Of a DNA stretch of 24,635 bases, positions 1 to 9,283 are shown one piece after another. Location: the NCBI GenBank assembly GCA_015146655.1, contig VKHL01000257.1, positions 1-24,635 of the forward strand, given 5' to 3'. Every line of letters begins with the position of its first letter. Position 1 is the stretch's first letter. The position numbers and the translations under genes were made by a program. The stretch is from Ochromonas danica (taxonomy: Eukaryota; Sar; Chrysophyceae; Chromulinales; Chromulinaceae). The notes beneath the pieces were generated by a model that saw only the letters and a list, made by a program, of their open reading frames with translations, searched no databases and was not told the origin of the DNA.

Positions 1-470
1 GGGTTGTTACTTCTAATGATGTTAGTGTACGGATCTATTGTGAGGATGAGAGAGTTGAGAAAGTAGTCTGGAATGTTGTGGTTTTTTATGATTCTTATTT
101 ATCCATTCTATTGTATAATATGGCTATTATGTATTTGAGATGCATTTCCATACCTTCCTATATAAATTCTATTCCTTAGCTATGCTTAATATTTGCAGTG
201 CTTGTTTTCGGATGTTCTGCTCTTCTGTGAGCTAAGCATTGCTATCGGCTATGTCGCATTTATTATTATCCTATATTATCGCATCCTTCCTCTAAACTTT
301 TTATTTTGAGCTTTATCTTGTGCATGAACTTCTTCTATACTCTCCTATATTATATTATGCGATTCCCTCTACTATACAAGTATTTATTTGGTAACATAGT
401 TTGCATGAAGTCAACCTCATCTGCTGGTTGGATGATTACTGTGGCTTTGCTCTGTGAACTAATGAGGCAA

Positions 471-749
471 TGCCGCATGTACTATATTCTCCTATGTTTG
501 ATCAACTAGCATGGTTTGCTTGTTGTCCCATCGTCAAGCTCTCCTTTCTGGTTTAGATCATAATAATAATGTTTGTTTATTTCAGGTTTAGCTCGCTCAA
601 CTAATGATAACAATGTTGTCGGCTATGCCGCATATACTATATACTCCTAACGCAGATCAACTAGCATGGTTTGCTTGTTGTTGTCCCATCAACAAGTTCT
701 CCTTTGTGGTTTAGATCATAATAATAATGTTTGTTTATTTCAGGTTTAG
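471..749. repeat. Tandem duplication, ~155-bp period
   Basis: Copy 1 (about 471-591) and copy 2 (about 626-749) share tgccgcat, gatcaactagcatggtttgc, ctcctttNtggtttagatcat and the ending gtttatttcaggtttag. The offset is 155 bp at the left and 158 bp at the right, because copy 2 has an extra ttg. Shorter similar pieces (ggctatgtcgcat, ctctcctatatta) near 245-355 suggest older copies. Each unit ends in a sequence resembling an intron 3' splice site (TTTATTTCAG). Confidence 0.8.
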
Positions 750-1448
750 GTTTTAATTGAATAGCAGACATCGGACATCATCCTTTTATCATAATCATGT
801 CATCGTTTGTCTGCAATATGTAATAGTTAAGCAATCAATCAATCCATCAATCCATCAAGCAAATGAGCGATCTAGTTACCTCAAAGAAGTTTAGTGCAAT
901 CGATATCCACCTGCTGTGGTAAACAATGCACACACCCTTTTGGTTCACATCCAACAAGTTTGAAAATTGAAGGTGATAATTGGCCTTCAAAAAGTGTGAA
1001 ATGAAGAATGTAGGTACGAAATTTAATTGCTTTTGACAAACGTGGACTGTCAAAACATGGCGGTGGAGTGTATGTCTAGACAATGAGGTTCCCAGGCCAT
1101 ATCAGCCAAAGTTTGGTCCTGCCAAGACTCTACACTAAACTTCATAACTGCTCCTCGTTCTTGACCTATACATCCATTCATTCACTTCCGTTTTGGAACT
1201 ATGTATTATGTGAGACTTTCTCTACAAGGAGAAACAATAACCAATCAGTATTGCGATATATTGAAGGAGATATAACATCCCAAAGTGAGGATACTTTTTC
1301 AAACAGTGCATACACCGCACATACACGGCACTCCAATATTCGACTGCGATGGTAATGCGGTGCATTCCTTGCATAGATCCATTCCTTAGAATACTTTCAA
1401 ACAAATACAATGGTTTACTTCTATCATTACAATCATGTCTGCTAGAAG

Positions 1449-1449
<1 letters not shown>

Positions 1450-1509
<60 letters not shown>
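1450..1509. repeat. (GT)n microsatellite
   Basis: About 30 uninterrupted GT units. The minus-strand reading gives a His-Thr run that is not a real protein. Confidence 0.97.
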
Positions 1510-1620
1510 GTGCCTCAACTACTAATGTTAAAGTCTATCTGAAGTAAGTTAGTTAGTAAGGGATGCTAAGTTAAGTTACAATCAGTCAATATTTCATTTC
1601 TACTAATATCACTCGACAGG

Positions 1621-1664
1621 ACAGGATAGGATAGGATAGGATAGGATAGGATAGGATAGGATAG
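1621..1664. repeat. (AGGAT)n pentanucleotide repeat
   Basis: About eight tandem AGGAT units, with degenerate variants (agagtaggacagagata) on the right side. Confidence 0.95.
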
Positions 1665-1769
1665 AGTAGGACAGAGATAAGATAGATAGGACTCTACTAG
1701 TTGGTAGAGTACACAGGTGGTATACTGTACACTGCACTGTAGGTGTAGGTCAGTCAATCAGTCAGTTAG

Positions 1770-1833
1770 GTTAGTTAGTTACTGTAGTTAGTTACTGTAG
1801 TTAGTTACTGTAGTTAGTTACTGTAGTTAGTTG
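1770..1833. repeat. 13-bp minisatellite (gttagttactgta)n
   Basis: Four near-perfect tandem units of gttagttactgta, with partial units at both ends. There are no spacers, so it is not a CRISPR-type array. Confidence 0.92.
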
Positions 1834-2136
1834 TTAGTCAGAGAGATAGGAAAGACAATTAAATCATCTACAGATCATCTAATAATAACTATAATAACAA
1901 TATAGCATAAACATGTACTTATACCACGCACACACACACACACACTAGACTGTGTTACACTTCAACTACCACTACAACTACTACCTCGAACATTATTACT
2001 ACCATTACCACTACTACCACTACCACCTAGTAAGAATCAAAATAGGCCAATAGGAAACACTACCTCTACCACTACCTCTTTAACCACTACCACTACCTCC
2101 ACTACCACTACCTTGTTGTTAGTGTTAGTGTCAGTG

Positions 2137-4407
2137 TTAGTGTAGCATAGCAGCTAACAGACTCAATGTCATATCAATCAACTCTAACTGCTTCTCTACC
2201 TCTTCCATCCCTGACGAGGTAGTGGTAGAGGTAGAGGTAGAGGTAGGTGAGCTAGCAGAGGTAGTGTTAGAGGTAGAGGTAGAGGTAGGAGAGGTAGTGT
2301 TAGAGGTAGTAGCAGAAGGGTATTCCAACTGTGCAGCTAGTACAAACTTCAATCTACCCACTCGATCAACTACCGTTCTCATGGTTAAGGCATTAAGAAA
2401 GACTTGACCATTCTTCTTCTTGTTGGTTATCATTACCTTTGTACATGATGCTTTCATCTTCAATGCAAAGGCTAATCGTGCTACTTGTACACCTTCTGTC
2501 ATGTCTGTATGGTGTAATAGACTACTACAACGCTTACCCACCGCATCATAATAACTGTACCCTGTTAAGTTAGTGAAGGCTTGGTTAACATAACAGAGAG
2601 GGAAGCCTTGCACCTCTGCGGTAGAGATAGAGAGGCTAACAGGGAGGTGGTAGAAGTAGTGTAAAGTATGTGGTAGCCAGTGGTCATTAGAGAGAAGGGT
2701 AGTGAGCACAGTGTGACTAGTAGAAGGTAGTAGATTGGATAGACAGTGTTGTAGATGGTGCACACGTGCTAGTCCTGAGGCGATAGCTTCATCGATTTGA
2801 TCATGTGGGGTAGAGGTAGTGGTAGTGGTGGAGGAGGAGGGGGTAGCAGTGGTGGTGGTGGAGGAGGAGGGGGTAGTGGTAGTCGCTACACCCCCTCCTC
2901 CTCCTCCTGCTACCACTACCTCTCCCTCTACACCACCAGGTAGTAGATCAACTCCTCCTGCTCCTGCTCCACCTCCTCCTTCCTCAGTGGGTAGTACTAC
3001 TACCCTGGGTACACTACCCTCTTCCACTGGTGTTAGCACAGACTTTGATCGATCCATGGTAGTGGTAGTGGTAGCAGGGTAGATCCCATTGACCACAGTG
3101 TGTGTGTAGCAGTGGGTAGTCGTGGTAGTACCCGAGAAGCTCCTACTGCGACACCTCAACCCTCCTCCTGCTGCTCCTGATGCTGCTGCTACCTCGGGTA
3201 GGATGATCTCCTTCTGTCGACTACCCACTAGCAACTGCTCGTCTGAGGCAGAAGAGAAGAGGGTAGGCGGCCCTCCTCCTCCTCCTCCTCCTGCTACTGC
3301 CCTACCATGATGGTAGCGTTGACTAGGATGACGTAGACGGAAGGACTCGAAGACACTGTTGTCATCTTCTAGACTATCTGCTTCAGCAAAGAGAGCAGGG
3401 GAGGGGTCGAACCTCCGCCTACCTCCTCCTCCTCCTGCTCCTCCACCACCACCTCCTCCTCCTCTACCTTGGGTAGTAGCAGGAGGAGGAGGTGAGCGTG
3501 GATCTACTGACTGGCTGAGAAGATCAGCAGAGGTGAACCCTCCTCCTCCTGCTACCCCTCCACCATCACCTCCTCCTCCTGCTCGTGTACCCTGTAGCCA
3601 TCGGTTACACTCCTCTGACTCGAGGAAGAAAGGAAAGGTAGCACAGACTAGCACGGGTAGTAAGCGTTCTATATCCAATGCCTCCTGTATCGTCATGGTA
3701 GCACCACTACCTGGGTGGTGGGACGAGGTAGTGTTCGAGGTAGTGGGCAAGGAGGTGGAGCGAGGTAGTGTATTGTCGGAAGGTATAAAGGAAGAGGAGA
3801 AGAAAGCAGAAAGCTTTCGTAATGGACTACGATGACCATCTAATAGAGGGGAAGAGATGGCTGTGTGGAGGATAGAGGTAGGGGTAGGAGGAGGAGGAGA
3901 GGTAGTGGCAGCAGGAGGTGCTACTGCTACTTTACTACCAGTACTACTACTACTACCTCTGCCTATTGGTACACCGGCTAGAGTGACCGAGGTAGTGTTC
4001 GAGGTAGTAGTCGTTGTGATAGAAGAGGTAGTGTTCGAGGTAGTGGTAGTCCCACTACCACCTCCACCTCCTACAGGCACTACCCCAGCTGTGGCAGTCG
4101 AGGTAGTGGTAGTGGTGAGGAGGAGGAGGAGGTGGAGGTCTACCCTCTCCCCCGTGGGTAGTACAAAGCATGGCCTATAGAGACTATAGTCACTCCCTAC
4201 GACCTTCTCTACCCATTCTAGATGGAAGAGGAAGTCAATAAAGGCTTGTCTAGCAGAGAGATTGAAAGACAATAAGACTGCTCCACGAGATAATTTGTCT
4301 GTCACAATGACAGAAGTACGAGGATTGAGAATATCTGATGATGATAATAATAATAAGGAATAATTAGAAGAGAAGAGAGTAGATAGAAGACCTACAGAAT
4401 TACCCAT
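2137..4407 (-). CDS. LOV/PAS-domain protein with extensive low-complexity linkers
   Basis: A 756-residue intronless frame with an ATG start at 4407 and a TAA stop. The C-terminal PAS domain (about 585-696) has the LOV pattern: FPLCYVNQAF, LTGY, then GKRCSSLL. Its Cys627 aligns with the flavin-adduct cysteine of GRNCRFLQ. Asn662 (ITN), Asn672 (FLN) and Gln693 (AAQLE) match conserved flavin contacts. The Asn before the Cys (now Arg), the following Arg (now Ser) and the Gln (now Leu) are changed. Residues about 247-272 (LLPVLVCATFPFFLESEE and on) form a hydrophobic helix that recalls an RGS-like core, though weakly. The rest is Gly, Thr/Ser/Asn (repeated TSNTTS) and Pro-rich low complexity, plus a short C-terminal helix. 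The likely role is blue-light or redox sensing in the cytosol. Flavin binding is an inference. Proline-rich frames on the other strand are shadows. Confidence 0.82.
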   Translation of the reverse strand: MGNSVGLLSTLFSSNYSLLLLSSSDILNPRTSVIVTDKLSRGAVLLSFNLSARQAFIDFLFHLEWVEKVVGSDYSLYRPCFVLPTGERVDLHLLLLLTTTTTSTATAGVVPVGGGGGSGTTTTSNTTSSITTTTTSNTTSVTLAGVPIGRGSSSSTGSKVAVAPPAATTSPPPPTPTSILHTAISSPLLDGHRSPLRKLSAFFSSSFIPSDNTLPRSTSLPTTSNTTSSHHPGSGATMTIQEALDIERLLPVLVCATFPFFLESEECNRWLQGTRAGGGGDGGGVAGGGGFTSADLLSQSVDPRSPPPPATTQGRGGGGGGGGAGGGGGRRRFDPSPALFAEADSLEDDNSVFESFRLRHPSQRYHHGRAVAGGGGGGGPPTLFSSASDEQLLVGSRQKEIILPEVAAASGAAGGGLRCRSRSFSGTTTTTHCYTHTVVNGIYPATTTTTMDRSKSVLTPVEEGSVPRVVVLPTEEGGGGAGAGGVDLLPGGVEGEVVVAGGGGGGVATTTTPSSSTTTTATPSSSTTTTTSTPHDQIDEAIASGLARVHHLQHCLSNLLPSTSHTVLTTLLSNDHWLPHTLHYFYHLPVSLSISTAEVQGFPLCYVNQAFTNLTGYSYYDAVGKRCSSLLHHTDMTEGVQVARLAFALKMKASCTKVMITNKKKNGQVFLNALTMRTVVDRVGRLKFVLAAQLEYPSATTSNTTSPTSTSTSNTTSASSPTSTSTSTTTSSGMEEVEKQLELIDMTLSLLAAMLH

Positions 4408-4904
4408 TCTGACATTGACTTGATTTGATTTGATTTTTTTTAAAGAATTGATTTAATATGATATAGACTAACTGATAAACAGATGATGATGAAGTGGAAG
4501 TCCGGTACGAAGTGGTAAAAGTAATGGCAAAAATAGGTGGTAAAATGGTAAAAGTGTTTTACCACGTTTTCCCCGCTCTGTTGCTATGAACAAAGCAAGC
4601 ATGCCATTCCTGTACAGTACTGTACTGTGGGCTCATCGCATGCTATGCTTAGCGGTACATAGATTCTGCGACTCCTCTTCATCCTCAGTCACTAATAATT
4701 GTAGCAATTACTTTCTCATTGTAGCAATTACTGACTGGGAGGGTGTACAGTGGGCAGGGGGTACTTTCTACCTGAAACACCTCGACTAACTAACTTCACA
4801 ATTCAACTATACAGTGTATGGTTTTTACTTAATTGGTTAATTAATTAATTGCAATTCAATTCAATGTAGTATTCACAGCATAAGAAAGTCACAAAATGGA
4901 GAGT
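4408..4904. other. Intergenic region between two minus-strand genes
   Basis: Promoter side of the LOV gene and 3' side of the REEP-like gene. It shows local repeats only: tggtaaaa repeated around 4513-4565, with a facing ttttacca that could form a small hairpin; the palindrome gtacagtactgtac (4612-4626); attgtagcaattact twice (about 4698-4732); and a ttaattaattaatt tract near 4835-4850. I see no convincing gene. Confidence 0.5.
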
Positions 4905-5444
4905 TTAAGTCGCCTTTTCCTTGATCGCCTCTACTACCTTCTTAGCATCCACTTGACTTAAAGCTTGATCAACAGCATTCACTGAAGAAATAGAGAACGA
5001 CTTGAGATAACGATAAGCTTTCTCTGCACCTTGATATTGAGGTAACATACACCATAATAAGAAAGTCACTTTTAACGGGTAATAAAACGGAATCCAATAA
5101 ATCACAAATTCCACAAAATTCTCAATTGATGTTAAAGTAGCAAAGAAGACCCAATAAGTCAACCAAGTCGTATCATCATGTTTCTGAGCAGTCTCTAAAG
5201 CAACAATGGTAGCATAAGTAGGGTAAAGAGTACCAATGACATTCGAGACAGAGGAAGCTCCTAGACCAGAAAATAAACTCAAAGCTGTGATAGCAAGAAG
5301 ACCTAAGACAAGGTATTCAATATTAATATGTGTCTTATCTTCAATAGTATCACCTAACTTCTTCAAAGAAGGATATTTCAGAATTTGAGCACGAATATTA
5401 TTTAAAGTATTTTCCAATGCTGTAGTAGTTGTTGTAGTGGACAT
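4905..5444 (-). CDS. REEP5/Yop1-like ER membrane-shaping protein (TB2/DP1/HVA22 family)
   Basis: A 179-residue protein when started at the ATG at 5444. The open frame continues upstream to 5609, but that part is Cys/Arg- and Thr-rich and unlike the family, and 179 is the usual Yop1/REEP5 length. Family marks are all present: hydrophobic hairpin segments at about 43-60 and 64-84, the signature LYPTYATIVALE (73-84), two further hydrophobic segments at about 94-117 and 119-134, and LPQYQGAEKAYR (134-145), equivalent to the conserved LPQFQGA motif. An amphipathic C-terminal helix follows at about 153-179. Proteins of this family wedge into the ER membrane and, with reticulons, generate tubule curvature. 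The N-terminus begins with a Thr run encoded by the local GTA/GTG repeats. No intron is apparent. Confidence 0.93.
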   Translation of the reverse strand: MSTTTTTTALENTLNNIRAQILKYPSLKKLGDTIEDKTHINIEYLVLGLLAITALSLFSGLGASSVSNVIGTLYPTYATIVALETAQKHDDTTWLTYWVFFATLTSIENFVEFVIYWIPFYYPLKVTFLLWCMLPQYQGAEKAYRYLKSFSISSVNAVDQALSQVDAKKVVEAIKEKAT

Positions 5445-5727
5445 GATCTTAAGAGAATTAGCAGTAGTAGTGGAAGTAGTAGTAGTGGTAGTAGTAGTAG
5501 TGGTAATTGATTTGATTGTGTTCTTCTTTCTTCTTTTCCTGCGCTGACCAACCCAACCCGCACAGAGACAGACAAGTGGGTGTGGCACGGGTGAGGCAGG
5601 GCAAAACAAGGTAAAATAGGATTAAACATGTTAAAACATCTCCGTTGTCAAAGTCCTGGAAATTTCAGATCACACCAACAGCAACTTGGTCAGGCTGCTG
5701 TTGTATAGCTCTGTGCAGTATCGTATG
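5445..5727. other. Upstream region of the REEP-like gene
   Basis: Probable 5' leader and promoter. It starts with a (GTA/GTG)n tract at about 5461-5505, which on the minus strand would encode poly-Thr in frame with the gene. No TATA element is clear. It ends where LRR-family homology begins. Confidence 0.45.
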
Positions 5728-6394
5728 AGGGAAGAGTGAACGAGAAGAGTGGTTGGTTGACTTGAGAATAACACCCACCTTTGAGATTATCCACAGTGTG
5801 TGTCTGTTGATGGAGTTATTGAGACAGATGAAAAGAGAAAGTCTGTGTCAATGGAGGTGAAAGGTGAAAATGAAGATTTACGGTTAGGGTTATTTGTTTA
5901 TCTCATGCATTGAGAAGAACACAATACAAGAAATTGCCTTTAAGACTGAGATATGTCAAACACTATCATCAAGTGGGTGGGGTGACCTGAAGTCCATGTT
6001 GGAACCTTACCATCTTGCACTACTTGCTTCCACCACATCAGAGAGCTCCTTGATCTCCCTACTACAAGATCTTCCGCATTTGAATAGTTTGCACCTTTAT
6101 GAGGCCATAGGGAGTCGGTTAGCTACTGCCACATGGTCGGCCATCTCAGAGTATGGGAAGAGTTTGACAGAGTTCTGGATCATAAGCATCAGCTGTTCTG
6201 TTAGGCCGCTGAGTGAGCTGATGAAGGCCTGTCAGTTGTTGGAGAGGTTAATCTTAAATGATTGTGGATGAGAGATTCTTGAGGCAATATCGAGGCTTTC
6301 CAATCTAAATGAGGTTAAGCTCACCTTGCATAGAGACGAATTCTGGTATAATTTCGACAATAAATCTCATCGCTTGGTTAAACATTACAAGTGA
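5728..6394 (+). pseudogene. LRR-family gene remnant, most of the N-terminal part deleted
   Basis: About 50 bp (gtgaacgagaagagtggttg, then gacttgagaata) match the N-terminal EREEWL...DLR segment of the family. The sequence then jumps to the C-terminal half (from about 5831, agagaaagtctgtgtcaatgg), which follows the copy at 18919 closely (LRR and TQYKK segment, LKSMLEPY, SESSLISLLQDLPH). The readable part is at 5894-6271 and ends at a stop after NDCG. Homology continues out of frame to about 6394, with a further deletion before the terminal NNKSHQW-like block. At least two frame changes and two internal deletions mark it as dead. It shows that the cluster once extended further left. Confidence 0.85.
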
Positions 6395-6638
6395 TTAGAT
6401 GGATGGATGGATGGATGGATGGATGAACTGGAGCTTCTTCTTCTTCTTCGAGTATCTTAGTATGAAGTAAACGCAAACAATCTCCATGACAGATCTTTGA
6501 AGCAACATAACGATGGCAATCATAAACCTGCAATAATTGTTTGTCGCTTGGGATGTTGATGGGGTGGAAAAGTGCATGGTCTCTCACTTTTTTCCAATAA
6601 CCTCGTAGAGTAATAGGAACTAATCCAATTGGGTTCAT
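6378..6638 (-). CDS. Unrecognised short open frame, possibly a gene fragment
   Basis: An 86-codon frame starting with ATG at 6638. Residues 1-60 look protein-like (TLRGYWKKVRDHALFHPI, then YDCHRYVASKICHGDCLRLL). The last third is translated CTT and ATGG repeats (poly-Glu, then HPSIHPSI) and is not meaningful. The DNA around 6480-6530 (acagatctttgaagcaacat) recurs in diverged form near 18440-18470, so this may be part of a repeated intergenic unit or a decayed gene. I do not recognise a family. Confidence 0.25.
   Translation of the reverse strand: MNPIGLVPITLRGYWKKVRDHALFHPINIPSDKQLLQVYDCHRYVASKICHGDCLRLLHTKILEEEEEAPVHPSIHPSIHLITCNV
6397..6424. repeat. (ATGG)n microsatellite
   Basis: About seven tandem ATGG units directly after the pseudogene, followed by a (CTT)n run at 6432-6448. 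Confidence 0.93.
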
Positions 6639-6639
6639 T

Positions 6640-7120
6640 GTTGATTCTAAGGGATGCCACCGATTAATGTAGGAAGAGTTAATAGTATAGGAGTCGAACC
6701 CTGTACTATTTTAATAGTATCAGTGATACTTTTCGGTGGTATCCGTTGTTTTTCTACTTTGTTCTCTAAAAGCAGGCATTAAAGGAACGAGTTTCCGTTA
6801 TTTTTCTATTTCTAGGATAGTTTGTTGTGTAATAATAACTTGTGGAGTAATAACAATCAGATCATCAATGATTGTAGTAGTTTAGGATTATAACTACCTC
6901 TCTGTTAATGAGTTAATGTTGAGGAGTAGTAATCAAAAGTGACATGATGAGGGTCGAAATGATGTCAAAAGTGCGAGTTTCATGAAAAACCAATCTGGAA
7001 GAAGTGCAACAAGTTTTGCCCTTTTTGCCTTCTGCGGTGTCTGCGAATTGGAAATCAGAGCATCTATCTATCAAACAGATACTGTATAAGATAGTCACTT
7101 CTTATTATTGTTTTTATTGA
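6640..7120. other. Intergenic spacer with homology to the spacer before the 18.9-kb copy
   Basis: Contains short blocks that recur in order at 18340-18825: aacaatcagatNatNaat, the stretch gtcaaaagtgcgagtttca (6963-6981, versus gtccaaaagtacgagtttca), an aNNttttgc block, and ccttctgc. It looks like the diverged upstream flank of the LRR family. No gene is seen. Confidence 0.5.
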
Positions 7121-7331
7121 GAAGTGATGAGTGTCATGTTTTTTTTTATTATTATTATTTATTTTATTGATATTTATTTATTTGTTTATTTTATTTTATG
7201 AATTGTTTTTATCTGACAGTTACCTGAAGATATTCGTTATAGTATATATTCAAAATGGTTGAGATGGAAGGATTTGTCTATGTTAGATATAGCCTGTATG
7301 AAGTATAGGATTATAACGAGATGTCTGTGAG
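7121..7331 (+). pseudogene. Aborted N-terminal fragment of the LRR family
   Basis: The conserved leader and start (gagaagtgatgagtgtc, about 7120-7137) are followed by an AT-rich stretch of roughly 75 bp. After that, ttacctgaagatattcgtta resumes the family sequence (LPEDIRYSIYSKWLRWKDLSML). Homology ends near 7310 and a stop follows. The AT-rich interruption ends in tctgacag and so looks like a short intron, or it may be an insertion. Nothing of the LRR part is present, so this is a remnant of a duplication or deletion. Confidence 0.75.
7139..7213. repeat. A/T low-complexity tract inside the LRR fragment
   Basis: T-runs and (TTA)n/(ATTT)n simple sequence splitting the family start codon region. 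It ends in ttttatctgacag, which resembles a 3' splice site. Confidence 0.7.
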
Positions 7332-7540
7332 TCATTTGTCATTCCATGGAATACTAGGATGGAAGTGTGGGATTATTGTTCCAAGGCAAGTCCACAGTGT
7401 GTCCCCGCCACTCATTGCCTTGCCTTGCCTTGCCATATTGAGATTGACTAGAATCAAGAATCAACTAGTCTAGACTAGGTGATTGTCGTCTAGTTATTGT
7501 TATTATTATTGTTATTATCTACTAGTAGTTATTATTATTG
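7332..7540. other. Short spacer between LRR-family copies
   Basis: Holds the palindrome attccatggaat (7341-7352), a (CCTTG)n run at about 7420-7434, and TTA/ATT simple sequence leading into the conserved leader of the next copy. No gene is seen. Confidence 0.5.
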
Positions 7541-7547
7541 AGAAGTG

Positions 7548-9128
7548 ATGAGTGCTATCTGGTGTCTACCTGAAGATATTCTTCATAGTATATATTCAGA
7601 GTGGTTGAGATGGTAGGATTTGTCTATGTTAGATATAGCCTGTGTGAAGAAGAATGAACGAGAAGAGTGGTTGACTTCTTTGACTTCATTGAAGAAATCA
7701 CACATGTATGAAATTTCTAATAGTAAATTGATACTATTCTATGAGTGGCTGAGCAGTCGAAATGTTTTCTGTGTGGAGGACTTTTCTATTGGGGTGGATT
7801 ACTTAGAAGATCTTATGACAGTATTGGACATGGAATACTACTGTCCTCTTCTTCGATCTATTAAGATAGACACATGCAGTAATAATGGAAACATCTCTGA
7901 TATTAGTCAGGTAGAGAGAAACCTCTCTCTCTTTTTGAGTCATTGTCATAATCTACAGGGAATGACAGTGTACATGAGTGACTTCGATAGTGATATAGTC
8001 TTGGCAGGGTTAATAGAGCAGTTAAGAGAGAATTCTCTTGTCACGATTTCTCTTCAAACTATCAAAGAACGCCATGACAGCTATATAAAACGTCTCCTCA
8101 CAAAGCATGCCTCTAGTTTACGATATCTATATGTTTCCAATTACGATGAAGTAGACATGAATTACTTTGTATCTACTCTCATGGTGAACAAGATATGTCT
8201 GAGGGAGTTGAGTATCCGCCTGGGAGGTGAGTCTTCACAGGAGATATCTTCTTTGATATCCTATATCTCATCATCAGGAGGATTGTTGGAAACTCTAGAG
8301 GTCAACAGCTGTACGAGGTCCTTCAATGGAGAGGATCTTGTGTCTTCAGTTACAGCATCTTGCCCAAAGTTGACTCGTTTAGCAACCTATGAGTGTGAGC
8401 CATGTAGTGTAGAGACTCTGCGACGACTCTATGAACAGTGTCCACATCTCCAGTATGTATGTATTGGAAGTCTCAGGATTTCTGTTAAACAAAAGTCTGT
8501 GTCTATCGATGTGATAGGTAACAATGAAGAATGGTCTATTCGTTTATCTGCCACCTTGAGAAGAAGACAATACAAGAAAGTGACTTTATGTCTAAAAGAA
8601 GGCTACAATCATCGAGTGGAGAATCTGAAGTCTATGTTGGAACCTTACCTTATTCATCTAGATGCTTCCACTACATTAGAGACCTCCTTGATCTCTCTAC
8701 TGCAAGATCTTCCCCATGTGAACAGTTTTTATCTGTTCTCAACAGTTAGTAATCAGTATACTGATGCTACTTTGGCAGCCATCTCAGAGCATGCGAATAG
8801 TCTGACGGAGTTGGACTTGAGTAGCATTGACTTTTCTGATAAGCAGCTGAGTGAATTGATCAAGACATGTCAGTTGTTGGAGAGCTTAACCGTTGATGAT
8901 TGTGGTTTAGAGAGGGTTGAGGCAATATCGATGCTTTCTAATCTAAAAATGGTTAAGCTCAGTGTGTCTGCATGTGTTTCACGAGAGCTGTTAGAAGGGT
9001 TGCTGTTGGATGAGAATGTGACGTGGCCTTCTAGTCTGAAGGAGGGAACTATTAAAGTCTTTGGATGTGTAATTTCTTTTGAGTTCAACAATAAATCTCA
9101 TCAATGGATAGTACAACAGCTACAGTGA
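7548..9128 (+). pseudogene. F-box-like LRR protein, near-complete copy with an in-frame TAG
   Basis: Reading from the conserved start (ATG 7548) gives the family N-terminus (IWCLPEDILHSIYSEWLRW). A TAG at 7614-7616 stands where other copies have the Lys codon AAG, and the frame then stays open for about 500 codons to TGA 9126-9128. A protein could still start at ATG 7626 but would lack the F-box-like motif. The LRR region shows CPHLQYV, YKKVTL, LKSMLEPY, DLPHVNS and TDATLAAISEHANSLTELDL repeats. The C-terminus differs from its relatives: homology stops at about 9109 (SHQW) and the last residues come from the adjoining coiled-coil sequence. It is probably a young pseudogene or a truncated product. 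Stop read-through or a recoded TAG is possible but unsupported. Confidence 0.75.
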
Positions 9129-9283
9129 AGAGTTGCAGAGTACGTGAACAACAATGCAGGTGACATGGAGGAGCTTCAGAGTACGATCACTGGCTACAAG
9201 GAGGAGAAGGTGTTGGAGCAAGCTCTTCAAGAGAGCGAAGATTTACTGAAAGCCTCCGAGGAGGTGGCGTGGAAGAGTAAAGC
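9123..9283 (+). repeat. Direct repeat, copy 1 (coiled-coil module)
   Basis: Begins cagtgaagagttgca and ends agtaaagct. Nearly identical to 9605-9758, except for about 25 bases of altered sequence after the first 15 bases. Confidence 0.9.

Larger units (their letters stand above)
1..2136. other. Non-coding, repeat-rich region
   Basis: I see no convincing gene here. Open frames are short, and several are simply translated microsatellites. The stretch is AT-rich and carries a decayed tandem duplication (471-749), a long GT run, an AGGAT run, a 13-bp minisatellite, a short CA run near 1929-1945, and ACC/CTACCA-rich trinucleotide tracts (about 1965-2115). The last of these merge into the low-complexity 3' end of the LOV gene on the minus strand. 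It is probably intergenic. Confidence 0.6.

Noticed and set aside
863-1120. Possible decayed DNA-transposon (piggyBac-like) reading, e.g. TPFWFTSNKFEN ... VGTKFNCF
   Set aside because: The similarity is faint, stops are frequent and no terminal repeats or catalytic residues could be placed. Not supportable without a search.
1150-1360. Mariner-like phrase (LQGETITNQYCDILKEI)
   Set aside because: One short resemblance to a mariner motif; the expected catalytic neighbours are absent.
1222-1518. Minus-strand open frame with His-Thr run
   Set aside because: It is the translated GT microsatellite with no protein-like remainder.
1770-1833. Possible CRISPR-like array
   Set aside because: Head-to-tail 13-bp units without spacers in a eukaryotic context; a minisatellite.
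2819-4180. Plus-strand proline- and valine-rich open frames
   Set aside because: Shadows of the Gly/Thr-rich LOV gene on the minus strand, caused by its repeat composition.
5445-5609. N-terminal extension of the REEP-like gene
   Set aside because: The open frame continues upstream, but the extension is Thr-run plus Cys/Arg-rich sequence, unlike the family. The internal ATG gives the standard length.
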